A DNA stretch of 64,000 bases from Listeria weihenstephanensis (GCF_003534205.1 NZ_CP011102.1:2430036-2494035), one strand, 5' to 3'; shown: positions 38,489-48,003, numbered from the stretch's first letter. Made by a program: numbers and translations. Notes: generated from the letters alone by a model not told the origin.

Positions 38489-40076
38489 GCCAAATCCCCC
38501 CATAAAAACTTTCTTCATACATGTCCTGCGTCGATTTCGAAGGCTGCTGTGTACTATTTCCCATCGGCATCGGCGTATTCGTCACATCCGGCTTATTAAT
38601 CTGATCCGCCAAACTACAACCGCCACAAACATCCTCAGAAAAACCAGATGAGCCTTGCGCTTTATACGTGTCGATATAATCCTCTTTATGACTCGCCGGG
38701 ATCACAAAACGATCCTCATATTTCGCAATCGCAAGCAAACGATACATCTTCTTCACTTCCTGCTCCGTCATCCCGATTCGTTCCAATTTTGTCGTATCAA
38801 AATCTTTACCGGAACTCACCGCGCGCATGTACGTCCGCATCATCGCCATTTTTTGTAGCGACGTCTTAATAACATCCGTATTTCCCGCCGTCAGCAAACT
38901 TGCCAAATAATCAACCGGAATCCGCATTTCATCAATCGCTGGGAAAATCATATCTGGATTATTAATCGAATCTTTTCCTTCAAAATAGTTCATGATTGGC
39001 GAAAGTGGTGGCACGTACCAAACCATTGGCATCGTGCGGTATTCTGGATGCAGTGGGAACGCAATTTTGTATTCCTTCGCCATTTTGTAAACTGGTGAAT
39101 TCTGCGCTGCCTTAATCCAATCTTCTTTAATACCATCTTTACGCGCCTGCTCAATCACGGCCGGATCATGTGGATCAAGGAACAAGTCAAGTTGTTTCTC
39201 ATACAACTCTTTTTCGTCCTCCACAGAAGCCGCTTCTTTCACGCCGTCCGCATCATAAAGCATCACACCAAGATAGCGAATCCGACCTGTACACGTTTCC
39301 GAACAAACCGTTGGCAAACCTGCCTCGATACGTGGGAAACAGAACGTACACTTCTCCGCCTTATTCGTTTTCCAGTTGAAGTACACTTTTTTGTACGGGC
39401 AACCAGTCATGCAATAACGCCATCCGCGACACGCCTCTTGATCGACAAGCACAATCCCGTCCTCATCTCGTTTATACATCGCGCCACTTGGACACGACGC
39501 CACGCAGGAAGGATTCAAGCAATGCTCACACAAACGAGGCAAATACATCATAAACGCTGTCTCAAAATTCGTTTTTATTTCCGTTTCGATGTTTTTCATG
39601 TTCGGATCGAGTGGCATCGTTGTTGGTGCTCCCGCCAAATCATCTTCCCAGTTTGGACCCCATTCGATTTCCATGTTTTTACCTGTAATCACGGATTTCG
39701 GACGCGCGACCGGTTGATTTTTCTTCTCTTTCGGCGTGAAAAGCGTATCGTAATTATACGTCCACGGCTCATAATAATCCTTCAATTCCGGCATATCCGG
39801 GTTATAGAAAATTTTTCCAAGCATGACTTTGTTCCACTTCGAACCAGCCGCGAGTTCCAATTTCCCTTTTTTCAGTTTCCAGCCACCTTTGTAGCGTTCT
39901 TGGTCTTCCCATTGTTTTGGATAGCCAATACCCGGCTTCGTTTCGACATTGTTAAACCAGATATACTCAGCACCAGGGCGGTTTGTCCACGTATTTTTAC
40001 ACGTCACACTACACGTATGGCAGCCGATGCATTTATCCAGATTCATTACCATTCCTACTTGCGCTTTAATCTTCAA
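38481..40076 (-). CDS. narH: Respiratory nitrate reductase, beta subunit NarH
   Basis: The iron–sulfur subunit (531 residues) linking NarI to NarG. Four cysteine groups are visible: CIGCHTCSVTCKNTW, CEHCLNPSCVASCP, CRGWRYCMTGCPYKK and the CTFC…CSETCTG set. The Trp in CRGW replaces a Cys, as in known NarH, giving one [3Fe-4S] and three [4Fe-4S] clusters. The start overlaps the narG end by 11 nt. Confidence 0.96.
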   Translation of the reverse strand: MKIKAQVGMVMNLDKCIGCHTCSVTCKNTWTNRPGAEYIWFNNVETKPGIGYPKQWEDQERYKGGWKLKKGKLELAAGSKWNKVMLGKIFYNPDMPELKDYYEPWTYNYDTLFTPKEKKNQPVARPKSVITGKNMEIEWGPNWEDDLAGAPTTMPLDPNMKNIETEIKTNFETAFMMYLPRLCEHCLNPSCVASCPSGAMYKRDEDGIVLVDQEACRGWRYCMTGCPYKKVYFNWKTNKAEKCTFCFPRIEAGLPTVCSETCTGRIRYLGVMLYDADGVKEAASVEDEKELYEKQLDLFLDPHDPAVIEQARKDGIKEDWIKAAQNSPVYKMAKEYKIAFPLHPEYRTMPMVWYVPPLSPIMNYFEGKDSINNPDMIFPAIDEMRIPVDYLASLLTAGNTDVIKTSLQKMAMMRTYMRAVSSGKDFDTTKLERIGMTEQEVKKMYRLLAIAKYEDRFVIPASHKEDYIDTYKAQGSSGFSEDVCGGCSLADQINKPDVTNTPMPMGNSTQQPSKSTQDMYEESFYGGIWRD

Positions 40077-43000
40077 GCCAATTCACCTCGTTCAGTTTCC
40101 GGACAGCAACATAGAGATCCCGCTGATTTCCAATTGGTCCATAATAGTTAAAACCGTAGCTAAGTTGTGCATATCCACCAACCATTTGCGTTGGTTTCAC
40201 GTGGATTTTCGTCGGCGCATTGTGACTACCACCGCGTGTTCCTGTAATCGAAGTCCCCGGAACATTGATGTGACGGTCTTGCGCGTGATACATGTACATC
40301 GTTCCTTTTGGCATTCTGTGACTAACGACCGCACGAGCCGTCACCACACCATTTCGGTTATAAACTTCGAGCCAGTCATTATCTTTAATTTTGCCAGCTT
40401 CGGCGTCTTCATGGTTAATCCACACGTTCGGACCACCACGGAAAAGCGTCAACATATGCTGATTATCTTGGTACATACTGTGAATATTCCACTTACCGTG
40501 CGGCGTCAAATAGCGCAACACAATCGTATCCGGCGTCTCCACAATTTCCTTATCACGAGGTGCAAAAACTTGCGGTGGCAATGTCGGCTTATACACCGGC
40601 AAAGCTTCCCCGTATTGTAAAAACATCTCATGATCAATATAAAAATGCTGACGTCCAGTAAGCGTTCTGAACGGAACTAAATGCTCAATATTCGTTGTAA
40701 ATGGCGAATAACGCTTGCCGTCCGTATTCGAGCCCGTAAACACAGGCGTCGGAATCACTTCACGCGGTTGCGCCGTAATGCTTTGGAACGTAATCCGCTC
40801 TGCCTCGCGAGGCTTCGCTAAATGACTAAGCTCCATTCCCGTCGCGTCCTCCGCCACTTCCCAAGCTCGAACCGCAACCTTCCCGTTCGTCGCACTAGAA
40901 ATGTGCAGAATCGCGTTCGCCGCTTGCCGTTCCGACTCCATAATTGGCATCCCATTCTTAATCGTATCATCCTCATAAATCCCGTTGATACTCTTCATTT
41001 CTTCATACTCGCCACTCACCGAAAACTGCGTCCCATGCGCGCCGACCTTGCCCGTCCCAACATTCGGACCAAGCGTCACAAACTTATCATAAATCTGCGT
41101 ATAATCCCGCTCAACAAATTGGAAATGCGGCATCGTCTTGCCTGGAATCGCCTCAACCTCGCCTTTTTTCCAATCCTTAATCTCACCATAAGGCTGCGAA
41201 ATCTCCATTTGCGTATCATGATTCAGAGGCAACATAATCACGTCGCGCTGCACCTCATGTAAGTGATCCTTCGCCATCTCAGAAAATGTCTGACTCAAAT
41301 CCTTGAAAATATTCCAATCCGATTTCGACTCCCAAAGCGGACTTATCGCCGGGTTAAATGGATGCACAAAAGGATGCATATCCGTACTCGAAATATCCGT
41401 CTTCTCATACCACGTCGCAGCAGGCAGCACCACATCCGAATAAATTGGCGTCGCCGTCATCCGGAAATCAAGCGTCACCATCAAGTCCAGTTTTCCTTCC
41501 GTCTCCTCATCACGCCACACCATTTCCTCTGGCTTAAACTCATCATTTGGCGTCGACAACAAATTATTCGTCGTCCCAAACAAATGCTTCATAAAGTACT
41601 CCTGCCCTTTTCCACTAGAAGAAACGAGGTTCGAGCGCCATACAAAAAGGCCACGCGGGAAATTCACAGGATTATCCGGATCTTCCACCGCAAACTGCAA
41701 TTTCTCCGATTTCAAATCATCGACAATCCCCGACACGATTTCCGCATCCGATTTGTCCTTATTTTCCGCCGCGAACAGCAAACTATTCTTGTTAAACTGC
41801 GGATACGAAGGCAACCAACCAAGTCGCGCCGCCAACACATTGTAATCTGCTGGGTGTTTATAGCTCGTTTTTTGTGCCAGTGGAGATTTCAAAGCATCCG
41901 TGTCCATTTCCTCATAGCGCCACTGATCCGTTGCAAAATACCAGAAACTCGTCGCATTCTGCTGTCTCACCGCGCCCTGCCAATCCTTCGCAAAAGCAAC
42001 CGTTTGCCAGCCCTCAATTGGACGACATTTCTCCTGACCAACATAATGCGCCCAGCCTCCGCCGTTCACACCCTGTGATGCCGTCAAAATTACCAAGTTC
42101 AAAATCGAGCGATAAATCGTGTCACTATTAAACCAGTGATTAATCCCAGCGCCCATAATAATCATCGAACGACCACCAGTATCAATCGCATTCTGCGCAA
42201 ACTCACGCGCGATCTGCGTCACGATATCCGCCTTCACACCCGTAATCGGTTCCTGCCAAGCCGGCGTATACAAGCTATCCGCATCATCCAAACCACGAGC
42301 AGCTAACTTGTCCCCATCATGCCGCGCCACACCATACTGGCTCAACATCACATCATAGACCGTTGCCACTAAGCGCTTCGAACCATCAGCAAGCGTAATT
42401 TCCCGAACCGGCAATTCCCGTTCAAAAATCCCATTCCCATTATTATCAAAATAAGGAAATGCAACCGTATCAATCCGATCCAAGCCAACCGTCATCGCAG
42501 GCGCAATCACAGAACCATCCTCACGTTCAAGCGACAGATTCCACTTCACGCCCTCTTCCCAACGCTGACCCATCGTCCCATTCGGAACCACAATCTCGCC
42601 CGTGGTCTCATCAATCAGACACGTTTTCCAATCCGCGTGCGCCGCCTTTTCAAGACCCGCATGCAAATCATCCTCACGCAAGAAACGGCCCGGCGTCAAG
42701 CCCTTATCCGTCTCGTCAAGCAACAGCAAAAACGGCAAATCCGTAAACTGTTTCGCATAATCAATAAACTGCGATTCCGCGCGTTCCACATAAAACTCCT
42801 TCAAAATAACATGCGTCATCGCTTGCGCAAGTGCAGCATCCGTCCCAGGATTCGGCGCCAACCAATTATCCGCAAACTTCACGTTCTCCGCATAATCCGG
42901 CGCAACCGCTACAACTTTTGTCCCCTTATAACGAACCTCCGTCATAAAATGCGCATCCGGTGTCCGAGTCAGCGGCACATTCGAGCCCCACATCATAATG

Positions 43001-43737
43001 TAACCCGCGTTATACCAGTCACTCGACTCCGGCACGTCCGTCTGCTCACCCCAAATTTGCGGAGAAGCAGGCGGTAAATCCGCATACCAATCATAAAAAC
43101 TCAGCATTTCACCACCGAGCAGCGTCAAAAACCGCGACCCAGCCGCATAACTAATCATCGACATCGCTGGAATCGGGGTAAAGCCTGCCAAGCGATCCGG
43201 ACCATATTTCTTAATCGTGTAAATCAGCATCGCCGCGACCATATAATACGCTTCCTGCCAAGTCACCCGAATTTGTCCACCCTTACCACGCGCACTCTTA
43301 TAGCTTTCCGCCTTCTCAGGGTCTTCCACGATACTCGCCCAAGCCTTAATCGGATCACCATACTGCTTCAACGCGTTTTGCCATAGACGCCACAATTTCC
43401 CGCGCACATACGGATATTTCACACGCAGAGGACTATACTCATACCACGAAAAACTCGCACCACGCGGACAGCCACGAGGTTCAAATTCTGGCATATCCGG
43501 CCCACAACTTGGGTAATCCGTCGCCTGATTTTCCCACGTAATAATCCCGTTTTTCACGAAAACCTGCCAACTACACGACCCCGTACAATTGACACCATGC
43601 GTCGTGCGAACCACTTTATCATGACTCCAGCGATCCCGATACATCTTCTCCCAAGCCCGGCTTTTCTCCTCCATCACCGTCCAGTTTCCATTAAATTTCT
43701 CCGTCCGTTTAAAGAACCGCAAACCTTTTTTCCTCAC
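40066..43737 (-). CDS. narG: Respiratory nitrate reductase, alpha (catalytic) subunit NarG
   Basis: The bis-MGD molybdenum subunit (1223 residues) that reduces nitrate to nitrite on the cytoplasmic face. The N-terminal cluster FS0 motif HGVNCTGSCSW and the Mo-ligand segment GEQTDVPESSDWYN (Asp) are present, along with GSNVPLTRTPDAHF. The likely start is GTG at 43737, since GAGGTGG is seven bases upstream and no site supports the codon at 43770. There is no twin-arginine signal. It heads narGHJI. Confidence 0.96.
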   Translation of the reverse strand: MRKKGLRFFKRTEKFNGNWTVMEEKSRAWEKMYRDRWSHDKVVRTTHGVNCTGSCSWQVFVKNGIITWENQATDYPSCGPDMPEFEPRGCPRGASFSWYEYSPLRVKYPYVRGKLWRLWQNALKQYGDPIKAWASIVEDPEKAESYKSARGKGGQIRVTWQEAYYMVAAMLIYTIKKYGPDRLAGFTPIPAMSMISYAAGSRFLTLLGGEMLSFYDWYADLPPASPQIWGEQTDVPESSDWYNAGYIMMWGSNVPLTRTPDAHFMTEVRYKGTKVVAVAPDYAENVKFADNWLAPNPGTDAALAQAMTHVILKEFYVERAESQFIDYAKQFTDLPFLLLLDETDKGLTPGRFLREDDLHAGLEKAAHADWKTCLIDETTGEIVVPNGTMGQRWEEGVKWNLSLEREDGSVIAPAMTVGLDRIDTVAFPYFDNNGNGIFERELPVREITLADGSKRLVATVYDVMLSQYGVARHDGDKLAARGLDDADSLYTPAWQEPITGVKADIVTQIAREFAQNAIDTGGRSMIIMGAGINHWFNSDTIYRSILNLVILTASQGVNGGGWAHYVGQEKCRPIEGWQTVAFAKDWQGAVRQQNATSFWYFATDQWRYEEMDTDALKSPLAQKTSYKHPADYNVLAARLGWLPSYPQFNKNSLLFAAENKDKSDAEIVSGIVDDLKSEKLQFAVEDPDNPVNFPRGLFVWRSNLVSSSGKGQEYFMKHLFGTTNNLLSTPNDEFKPEEMVWRDEETEGKLDLMVTLDFRMTATPIYSDVVLPAATWYEKTDISSTDMHPFVHPFNPAISPLWESKSDWNIFKDLSQTFSEMAKDHLHEVQRDVIMLPLNHDTQMEISQPYGEIKDWKKGEVEAIPGKTMPHFQFVERDYTQIYDKFVTLGPNVGTGKVGAHGTQFSVSGEYEEMKSINGIYEDDTIKNGMPIMESERQAANAILHISSATNGKVAVRAWEVAEDATGMELSHLAKPREAERITFQSITAQPREVIPTPVFTGSNTDGKRYSPFTTNIEHLVPFRTLTGRQHFYIDHEMFLQYGEALPVYKPTLPPQVFAPRDKEIVETPDTIVLRYLTPHGKWNIHSMYQDNQHMLTLFRGGPNVWINHEDAEAGKIKDNDWLEVYNRNGVVTARAVVSHRMPKGTMYMYHAQDRHINVPGTSITGTRGGSHNAPTKIHVKPTQMVGGYAQLSYGFNYYGPIGNQRDLYVAVRKLNEVNWLED

Positions 43738-43755
43738 TATGTACCACCTCATTTT

Positions 43756-43771
43756 TGTTATTATATTCACA
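43756..43771. promoter_or_regulatory. Fnr/CRP-like box overlapping the narG −10
   Basis: TGTTA-N6-TCACA (43756-43771) matches the Gram-positive Fnr-type consensus TGTGA-N6-TCACA at nine of ten positions. It overlaps a TATAAT on the minus strand (43765-43760) only 22 nt from the narG start. An anaerobic role is plausible, but the site is closer to the start than a classical activator site. Confidence 0.4.
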
Positions 43772-43875
43772 AAGAAAAACAGTAAAATTCCTATCTAAGT
43801 CGATAGTACAATGTCTTCCATTTTTCCGCATCGGGAGAATCCCTATATTTTATATTTTTAACCGACGAATCTTCT

Positions 43876-44042
43876 TTGACGGCATTTTCAAATAGTGCTA
43901 TAATAAATACGAAAAGAGAGCCATGCTCGATACATGACTCCCTTTAAGAGTAGAACCAATGAAGATGGTAGCTCAAGTTAATTAAATAGGCTTTTTACGA
44001 CCATCTATTACTCTGCCAAAAGCTAATAGATGGTTATTCTTT
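43876..44042 (+). ncRNA. Predicted antisense RNA of type I toxin cassette 1
   Basis: A very good promoter, TTGACG (43876-43881), 17 bp, TATAAT (43899-43904), drives a + strand RNA starting near 43911. It ends at a hairpin with 11-bp perfect arms (44000-44010 and 44024-44034) and a TATTCTTT tail. The 3' end overlaps the end of the toxin ORF on the opposite strand. The same layout occurs at 51815-51988. The rest of the narG–modB gap contains only this cassette. Confidence 0.65.
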
Positions 44043-44144
44043 GTCCTTTTGCATCGCTTTCACAATTACGACAATTAGGCCGATGAAGGAAACAATAAAA
44101 CTTCCAAAACCGAGCATAAGTGCCATTGCTTCTGCAACAGATAT
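44034..44144 (-). CDS. Holin-like toxin peptide of a type I cassette, ATA in place of start codon
   Basis: This frame encodes a 36-residue peptide, ISVAEAMALMLGFG then a hydrophobic helix and the charged tail KAMQKDKE. It is homologous to the peptide at 51984-52091 and to the putative holin-like toxin family. An AAAGGA site stands eight bases upstream of the codon equivalent to the start, but that codon reads ATA. Translation may begin there inefficiently or at the ATG at 44126 (30 residues), or the toxin may be dead. A TATAAT for the minus strand lies near 44240-44250. Confidence 0.6.
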   Translation of the reverse strand: MSVAEAMALMLGFGSFIVSFIGLIVVIVKAMQKDKE

Positions 44145-44345
44145 AGGGCTAGTCCTTTCCAAAAGGGTTAGAACTCATTCGCATAAGCACCACCACCTTT
44201 TTGATCAGTTAGCCACCATCGTTCACTTTTCTACTGCTTATATTATAACAAATCGAATGGACAAAATCACTCAAATTGTGGCGTTTTTATTTTTATATCA
44301 TAAACACCTGCACAACGAAATACATATAAAATTCGGAGGTTATCC

Positions 44346-45017
44346 ATGTTAACACCAGTCCTACACTCGCTCTTAGTCGCGATCATATCCACATTCATCG
44401 CATTTCTAGCCATGCTACCGCTCAGCTACTACTTTTCCAACCGTAAGTCACGATTCCAACTCATCATCGAAATCATCATCCTGCTCCCACTTGTTTTACC
44501 ACCAACCGTCGTCGGCCTAATCCTGCTGAACCTCTTCGGGAAAAACGATCTATTCGGCGCATTTCTCTGGGATACCTTTAATTTCAGCTTTATCTTCACA
44601 CTCGCTGGAGCCGTCATCGCCACGACTATCATCATCCTGCCAATCATGTATCAAGGCCTAAAAAGTGCCTTCCTCTCGATTGACCACGATCTTGTCTGGG
44701 CGGCCCAAACATTGTCCGCTAACGCCAGAACGATCTTCATAAAAGTCATTTTACCCAACTGTTGGCAACCAATTTTAGCGGGAATTCTGCTCAGTTTTTG
44801 TCGTGCGATGGGTGAATTCGGCGCGAGTCTTATGGTTGCAGGTTACATCGAAGGCAAGACCGACACGATTGCTTCCAGTATTTATTTCATGGTCCAACAA
44901 GGCGACATGCGTACTGCGGTTTATCTCGGTATTATCAATGTCATTATCGGTATTATCGCGCTTCTGACCATCCATATCCTGACCGTTCGCCAAACTAACT
45001 TAACGAGAGGAATGTAA
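44346..45017 (+). CDS. modB: Molybdate ABC transporter permease ModB
   Basis: A 223-residue permease with five to six hydrophobic segments and the ABC coupling motif MGEFGASLMVAGYIEGKT, which contacts ModC. VLPPTVVGLILLNLFGK near the N-terminus is typical of ModB/CysT proteins. CGGAGG precedes the ATG. It opens modB-modC-mobA, transcribed divergently from nar. Confidence 0.94.
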   Translation: MLTPVLHSLLVAIISTFIAFLAMLPLSYYFSNRKSRFQLIIEIIILLPLVLPPTVVGLILLNLFGKNDLFGAFLWDTFNFSFIFTLAGAVIATTIIILPIMYQGLKSAFLSIDHDLVWAAQTLSANARTIFIKVILPNCWQPILAGILLSFCRAMGEFGASLMVAGYIEGKTDTIASSIYFMVQQGDMRTAVYLGIINVIIGIIALLTIHILTVRQTNLTRGM

Positions 45018-45020
45018 CCT

Positions 45021-45671
45021 ATGGCTCTTCGCTTAAAATTCAAAAAGAAACTACCATTTCACGATCTAGATATTAATTACGACCTCGTATCCCCAATTAC
45101 CGCCATTATGGGTGGCAGTGGTTCTGGGAAATCCACGCTATTTCAATGTATTAGCGGCCTGAAAACAATTGACGAGGGCATCATCGAATTTAACAATACT
45201 GCTTGGGAAGATACATATAGTGATATTCACGTTCCCACCGCTGACCGAAAAGTTGGCTACCTGTTTCAAAATCTAGCCCTATTTCCAAATATGAATGTCT
45301 TTAATAACATCGCGTTTGGCCTTGCTGTAAACAAAATACCTCCCGCTGAAATCGAACAACAAGTCCGCCGAATAAGTGATTATCTCAAAATTTCGCACTT
45401 GCTTTTTTCCTCCGTTCAAAAATTATCTGGCGGTGAAAAACAGCGCGTGGCAATGGCTCGAGCAATGATCACGAATCCAAACCTGCTTCTGCTTGACGAA
45501 CCATTCAATGGTCTCGATGAAGATACTCGCAATATCTGTATCGACCTCGTTGGCCAAATGGTGCGCGATTTCGACATTCCCGTCATCTTCGTGACCCATT
45601 ATCACCAAGAAGCCGCCTCCTTGACCGGAGAAATTTTAAAAATAAAGGATGGTCGTCTTGTCAAAAACTAA
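45021..45671 (+). CDS. modC: Molybdate ABC transporter ATP-binding protein ModC (short form)
   Basis: The ATPase of the molybdate importer. Walker A is GGSGSGKST, the signature is LSGGEKQRVAMARAM and Walker B is LLLLDEPFNGLD, with the switch His in FVTHY. At 216 residues it consists of the nucleotide-binding domain alone and lacks the C-terminal molybdate-binding (Mop/TOBE) domain of the enteric protein. It follows modB by three bases. Confidence 0.93.
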   Translation: MALRLKFKKKLPFHDLDINYDLVSPITAIMGGSGSGKSTLFQCISGLKTIDEGIIEFNNTAWEDTYSDIHVPTADRKVGYLFQNLALFPNMNVFNNIAFGLAVNKIPPAEIEQQVRRISDYLKISHLLFSSVQKLSGGEKQRVAMARAMITNPNLLLLDEPFNGLDEDTRNICIDLVGQMVRDFDIPVIFVTHYHQEAASLTGEILKIKDGRLVKN

Positions 45672-46218
45672 ATCAATCGCTGGAATCGTGCTTGCTGGTG
45701 GAAATTCCCGACGTTTCGGCGAAGATAAAGCGCTCTACAAAGAAGCGGGCGAAACCTCCACATGGGTGGAGCAAACCGCCGCCAAAATGATGCCACTTGT
45801 CGATCACGTTTTCGTCGTCACCAACGCGCGTCTGTTCCCAAATATCCAAACCCTATTTGCCAATACAAACATAGAAATAATCACCGATCAAGCGCCATAT
45901 CTCGACAAAGGACCACTCGGCGGCATCTACGCAGCTATGCAAAGCGGTGCAACATATGATCGCTATCTCTTATCTCCAACCGATACACCACACATCACGA
46001 CCGAAATTTTTGCCGATCTGATCGCTCAGGGAAATACCTATGCCACGACAAAAACAGCGAAGCACTACCTCACCGCCTGCATTCCTTACTGCAAAACGGA
46101 ACTTGAAACAATGCTTCGCGCTGACAACTTACGTATTCGCGAGCTCCTAAGAACGCTTGACGTGAACGAACAGCTTTTTGACACCGAAGCCCCATTTGAA
46201 AATAAAAACTCTAAATAA
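45658..46218 (+). CDS. mobA: Molybdenum cofactor guanylyltransferase MobA
   Basis: MobA attaches GMP to Mo-molybdopterin to produce MGD for NarG. The N-terminal nucleotidyltransferase signature GIVLAGGNSRRFGEDKA is intact and a SPTDTPHIT motif provides the metal-binding Asp. A TTG start at 45658 sits nine bases from AAAGG; the ATG at 45649 overlaps that site and is less likely. It overlaps modC by 14 nt (or 23 with the ATG). Confidence 0.9.
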   Translation: MSKTKSIAGIVLAGGNSRRFGEDKALYKEAGETSTWVEQTAAKMMPLVDHVFVVTNARLFPNIQTLFANTNIEIITDQAPYLDKGPLGGIYAAMQSGATYDRYLLSPTDTPHITTEIFADLIAQGNTYATTKTAKHYLTACIPYCKTELETMLRADNLRIRELLRTLDVNEQLFDTEAPFENKNSK

Positions 46219-46239
46219 CCGCTTTTTCAGGAGGTCTCC

Positions 46240-47034
46240 ATGCGTTTTCTAAGCTTACTCTGGCAATTTACGTGGAAACAAATGCTCTGTTGCATTTTCC
46301 CAGCCATCATTTTTCTATCGCTCGCCTTCTCCAAATATATCAACATCCCTTTTATCCCAAGATACGATTTACTTCTCATCATCTGCATCATCGCGCAATT
46401 ACTTCTCATTAAATTCGGCCTCGAAACATGGGACGAGCTCAAAGTCATCATGCTTTTTCACGTTATTGGACTTGTTCTTGAAATCTATAAAATTCAGATG
46501 GGATCTTGGGCCTATCCAGAAGATGCCTATACGAAAATTCTCGGCGTCCCACTTTACAGCGGCTTCATGTACTCAAGCGTCGCCAGCTACATTTGCCAAG
46601 CTTGGAAACGCTTCGATCTTACCGTCAAAAACTGGCCCAAAAGCATCTACGTCGTTACATTATGTACCGTGATTTATCTCAATTTCTTCACCCACCACTA
46701 TATCTGGGATTTCCGCTACATACTCATCCTTGCCGTCCTCATCTTGTTCTTGCGTACCGTCGTCTTCTTCACGGTTGGCGACAAACGACTGCACATGCCA
46801 CTATCCTTGTCCTTCCTGCTTATCGCGTTCTTCATCTGGGTCGCAGAAAACATCGCCAGCTTCTTCGGCGCTTGGTACTATCCCAATCAAGAAGTCACCT
46901 GGCAACTCGTCGGCTTCGGCAAAATCACGAGCTGGTACCTACTTATCATCATCAGTATCATGATTATCGCTGAGTTGAAATTCTTAAAAAAAGGGACCCA
47001 AGAAAACAACGAAAAGCCACCGATTCGAGACTAA
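46240..47034 (+). CDS. DUF817 family membrane protein (YoaT-like)
   Basis: A 264-residue protein with about eight hydrophobic segments, rich in aromatic residues, and with MGSWAYPEDAYTKILGVPLYSGFMY and AENIASFFGAWYYPNQ. These match the DUF817 family, represented by Bacillus YoaT, of unknown function. CAGGAGG precedes the ATG, 21 bases behind mobA, so it probably belongs to the mod transcript; any link to molybdate is only positional. Confidence 0.85.
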   Translation: MRFLSLLWQFTWKQMLCCIFPAIIFLSLAFSKYINIPFIPRYDLLLIICIIAQLLLIKFGLETWDELKVIMLFHVIGLVLEIYKIQMGSWAYPEDAYTKILGVPLYSGFMYSSVASYICQAWKRFDLTVKNWPKSIYVVTLCTVIYLNFFTHHYIWDFRYILILAVLILFLRTVVFFTVGDKRLHMPLSLSFLLIAFFIWVAENIASFFGAWYYPNQEVTWQLVGFGKITSWYLLIIISIMIIAELKFLKKGTQENNEKPPIRD

Positions 47035-47046
47035 TTCGGTGGTTTT
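47013..47046. terminator. Terminator after the DUF817 gene
   Basis: Arms gccaccgat and attcggtggt enclose a short loop overlapping the DUF817 stop; TTTTTC follows on the + strand. A similar hairpin ends the tetR gene at 48655-48693. Confidence 0.8.
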
Positions 47047-47052
47047 TCAGTA

Positions 47053-47982
47053 TTATAAAGTAATAAGCCTTTCCACATCATAAAGCCGAGGTGTATCTAT
47101 CCCGTATTTTCTGGCGTCAGCGATAACCTCCAGCACAGAAGGACCAACCTTATAATGATTATGTTCCACAAGCGCGTAGCTCATACCGTTGGGCGAAAAC
47201 ACCATTTTACTCAGAAAAAAGCCAACAACTTTTGGCGGTAAAATCCTTAAAACTTTCGTTAAAGCACCCAATTTCGCCCCCTTAGCCTCCAAAACTTTAG
47301 CAAGCTCCTTCATGTTACTGCCTATTCCAGCCAGCGATTCCGACGAAGACACCGCGTTTTTGAAACTCCCGCTTTTCAAAACCTCCACTTCCATCGCCAC
47401 ATTGAAAGCGAAATGATTCCAGAGCCAACTTTGAAAATCCTTATTACTTTTGACTTTGAAACCAGCACTAGAAAACAACTCACGAACCTCCAAGTCTCGC
47501 TTCGTAGGCGCTGTGTTAAATGTCCCTAACTCGGCTGTTTTGTAAAGCCCGCCATAAAGCGAATTCCCTTCAAATCCACCACCAGCACTAGGAAAGCCAT
47601 ACACAATCTGACTTGGTGGAATCGGACTCAGCGCTTCCTTTGGATCTTGCCAAAAGTTACTAAAAAAAAGAACCGTGGCCTGTCCAACTCGCGGTGCAAT
47701 ATACTTCGCAGCATTCGACACTTGCTCTGGATTCACACTCAAAAAAATAAGATCATAATCGTGATCTTCCTTCATTTCTTCATGCATTACAATCGGCCAT
47801 TTTTCTTTAACGAGCCTATCTTTCTTCTCCCTTCTCGTATCCCACATTTCTAAGTCTACATGCGAACCATATTCCGCTTTCCTACCTTCTCGAACATAAA
47901 ATTCAACGGTATGCCCTGCTTTTTCAAATGCCCACGCATACTGTGCTCCTATAGCGCCACGACCAAAAATAAGTATTTTCAT
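47053..47982 (-). CDS. Ketopantoate reductase (PanE/ApbA) family protein
   Basis: A 309-residue NADP-dependent reductase: MKILIFGRGAIGAQYAWAFEKAG is the Rossmann entry, LIFLSVNPEQVSNAAKYIAPRV follows, and a C-terminal helical domain has VEHNHYKVGPSVLE. The family includes ketopantoate reductase, but many members act on other 2-oxo acids; pairing with a divergent TetR gene suggests an inducible side role. The start at 47982 has GGAGAAC upstream. Confidence 0.82.
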   Translation of the reverse strand: MKILIFGRGAIGAQYAWAFEKAGHTVEFYVREGRKAEYGSHVDLEMWDTRREKKDRLVKEKWPIVMHEEMKEDHDYDLIFLSVNPEQVSNAAKYIAPRVGQATVLFFSNFWQDPKEALSPIPPSQIVYGFPSAGGGFEGNSLYGGLYKTAELGTFNTAPTKRDLEVRELFSSAGFKVKSNKDFQSWLWNHFAFNVAMEVEVLKSGSFKNAVSSSESLAGIGSNMKELAKVLEAKGAKLGALTKVLRILPPKVVGFFLSKMVFSPNGMSYALVEHNHYKVGPSVLEVIADARKYGIDTPRLYDVERLITL

Positions 47983-48003
47983 AAAAGTTCTCCTCTCCAT
48001 ACA

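Noticed and set aside
39168-43770. Long + strand ORFs of 146-327 codons opposite narH and narG
   Set aside because: Their composition (many Arg, His, Phe, Ile) is that of complement-strand reading of narGH; no domain or start signal supports them.
44041-44352. 103-codon + strand ORF ahead of modB
   Set aside because: It is antisense to the toxin peptide gene, has a His-rich unnatural composition and no ribosome binding site.
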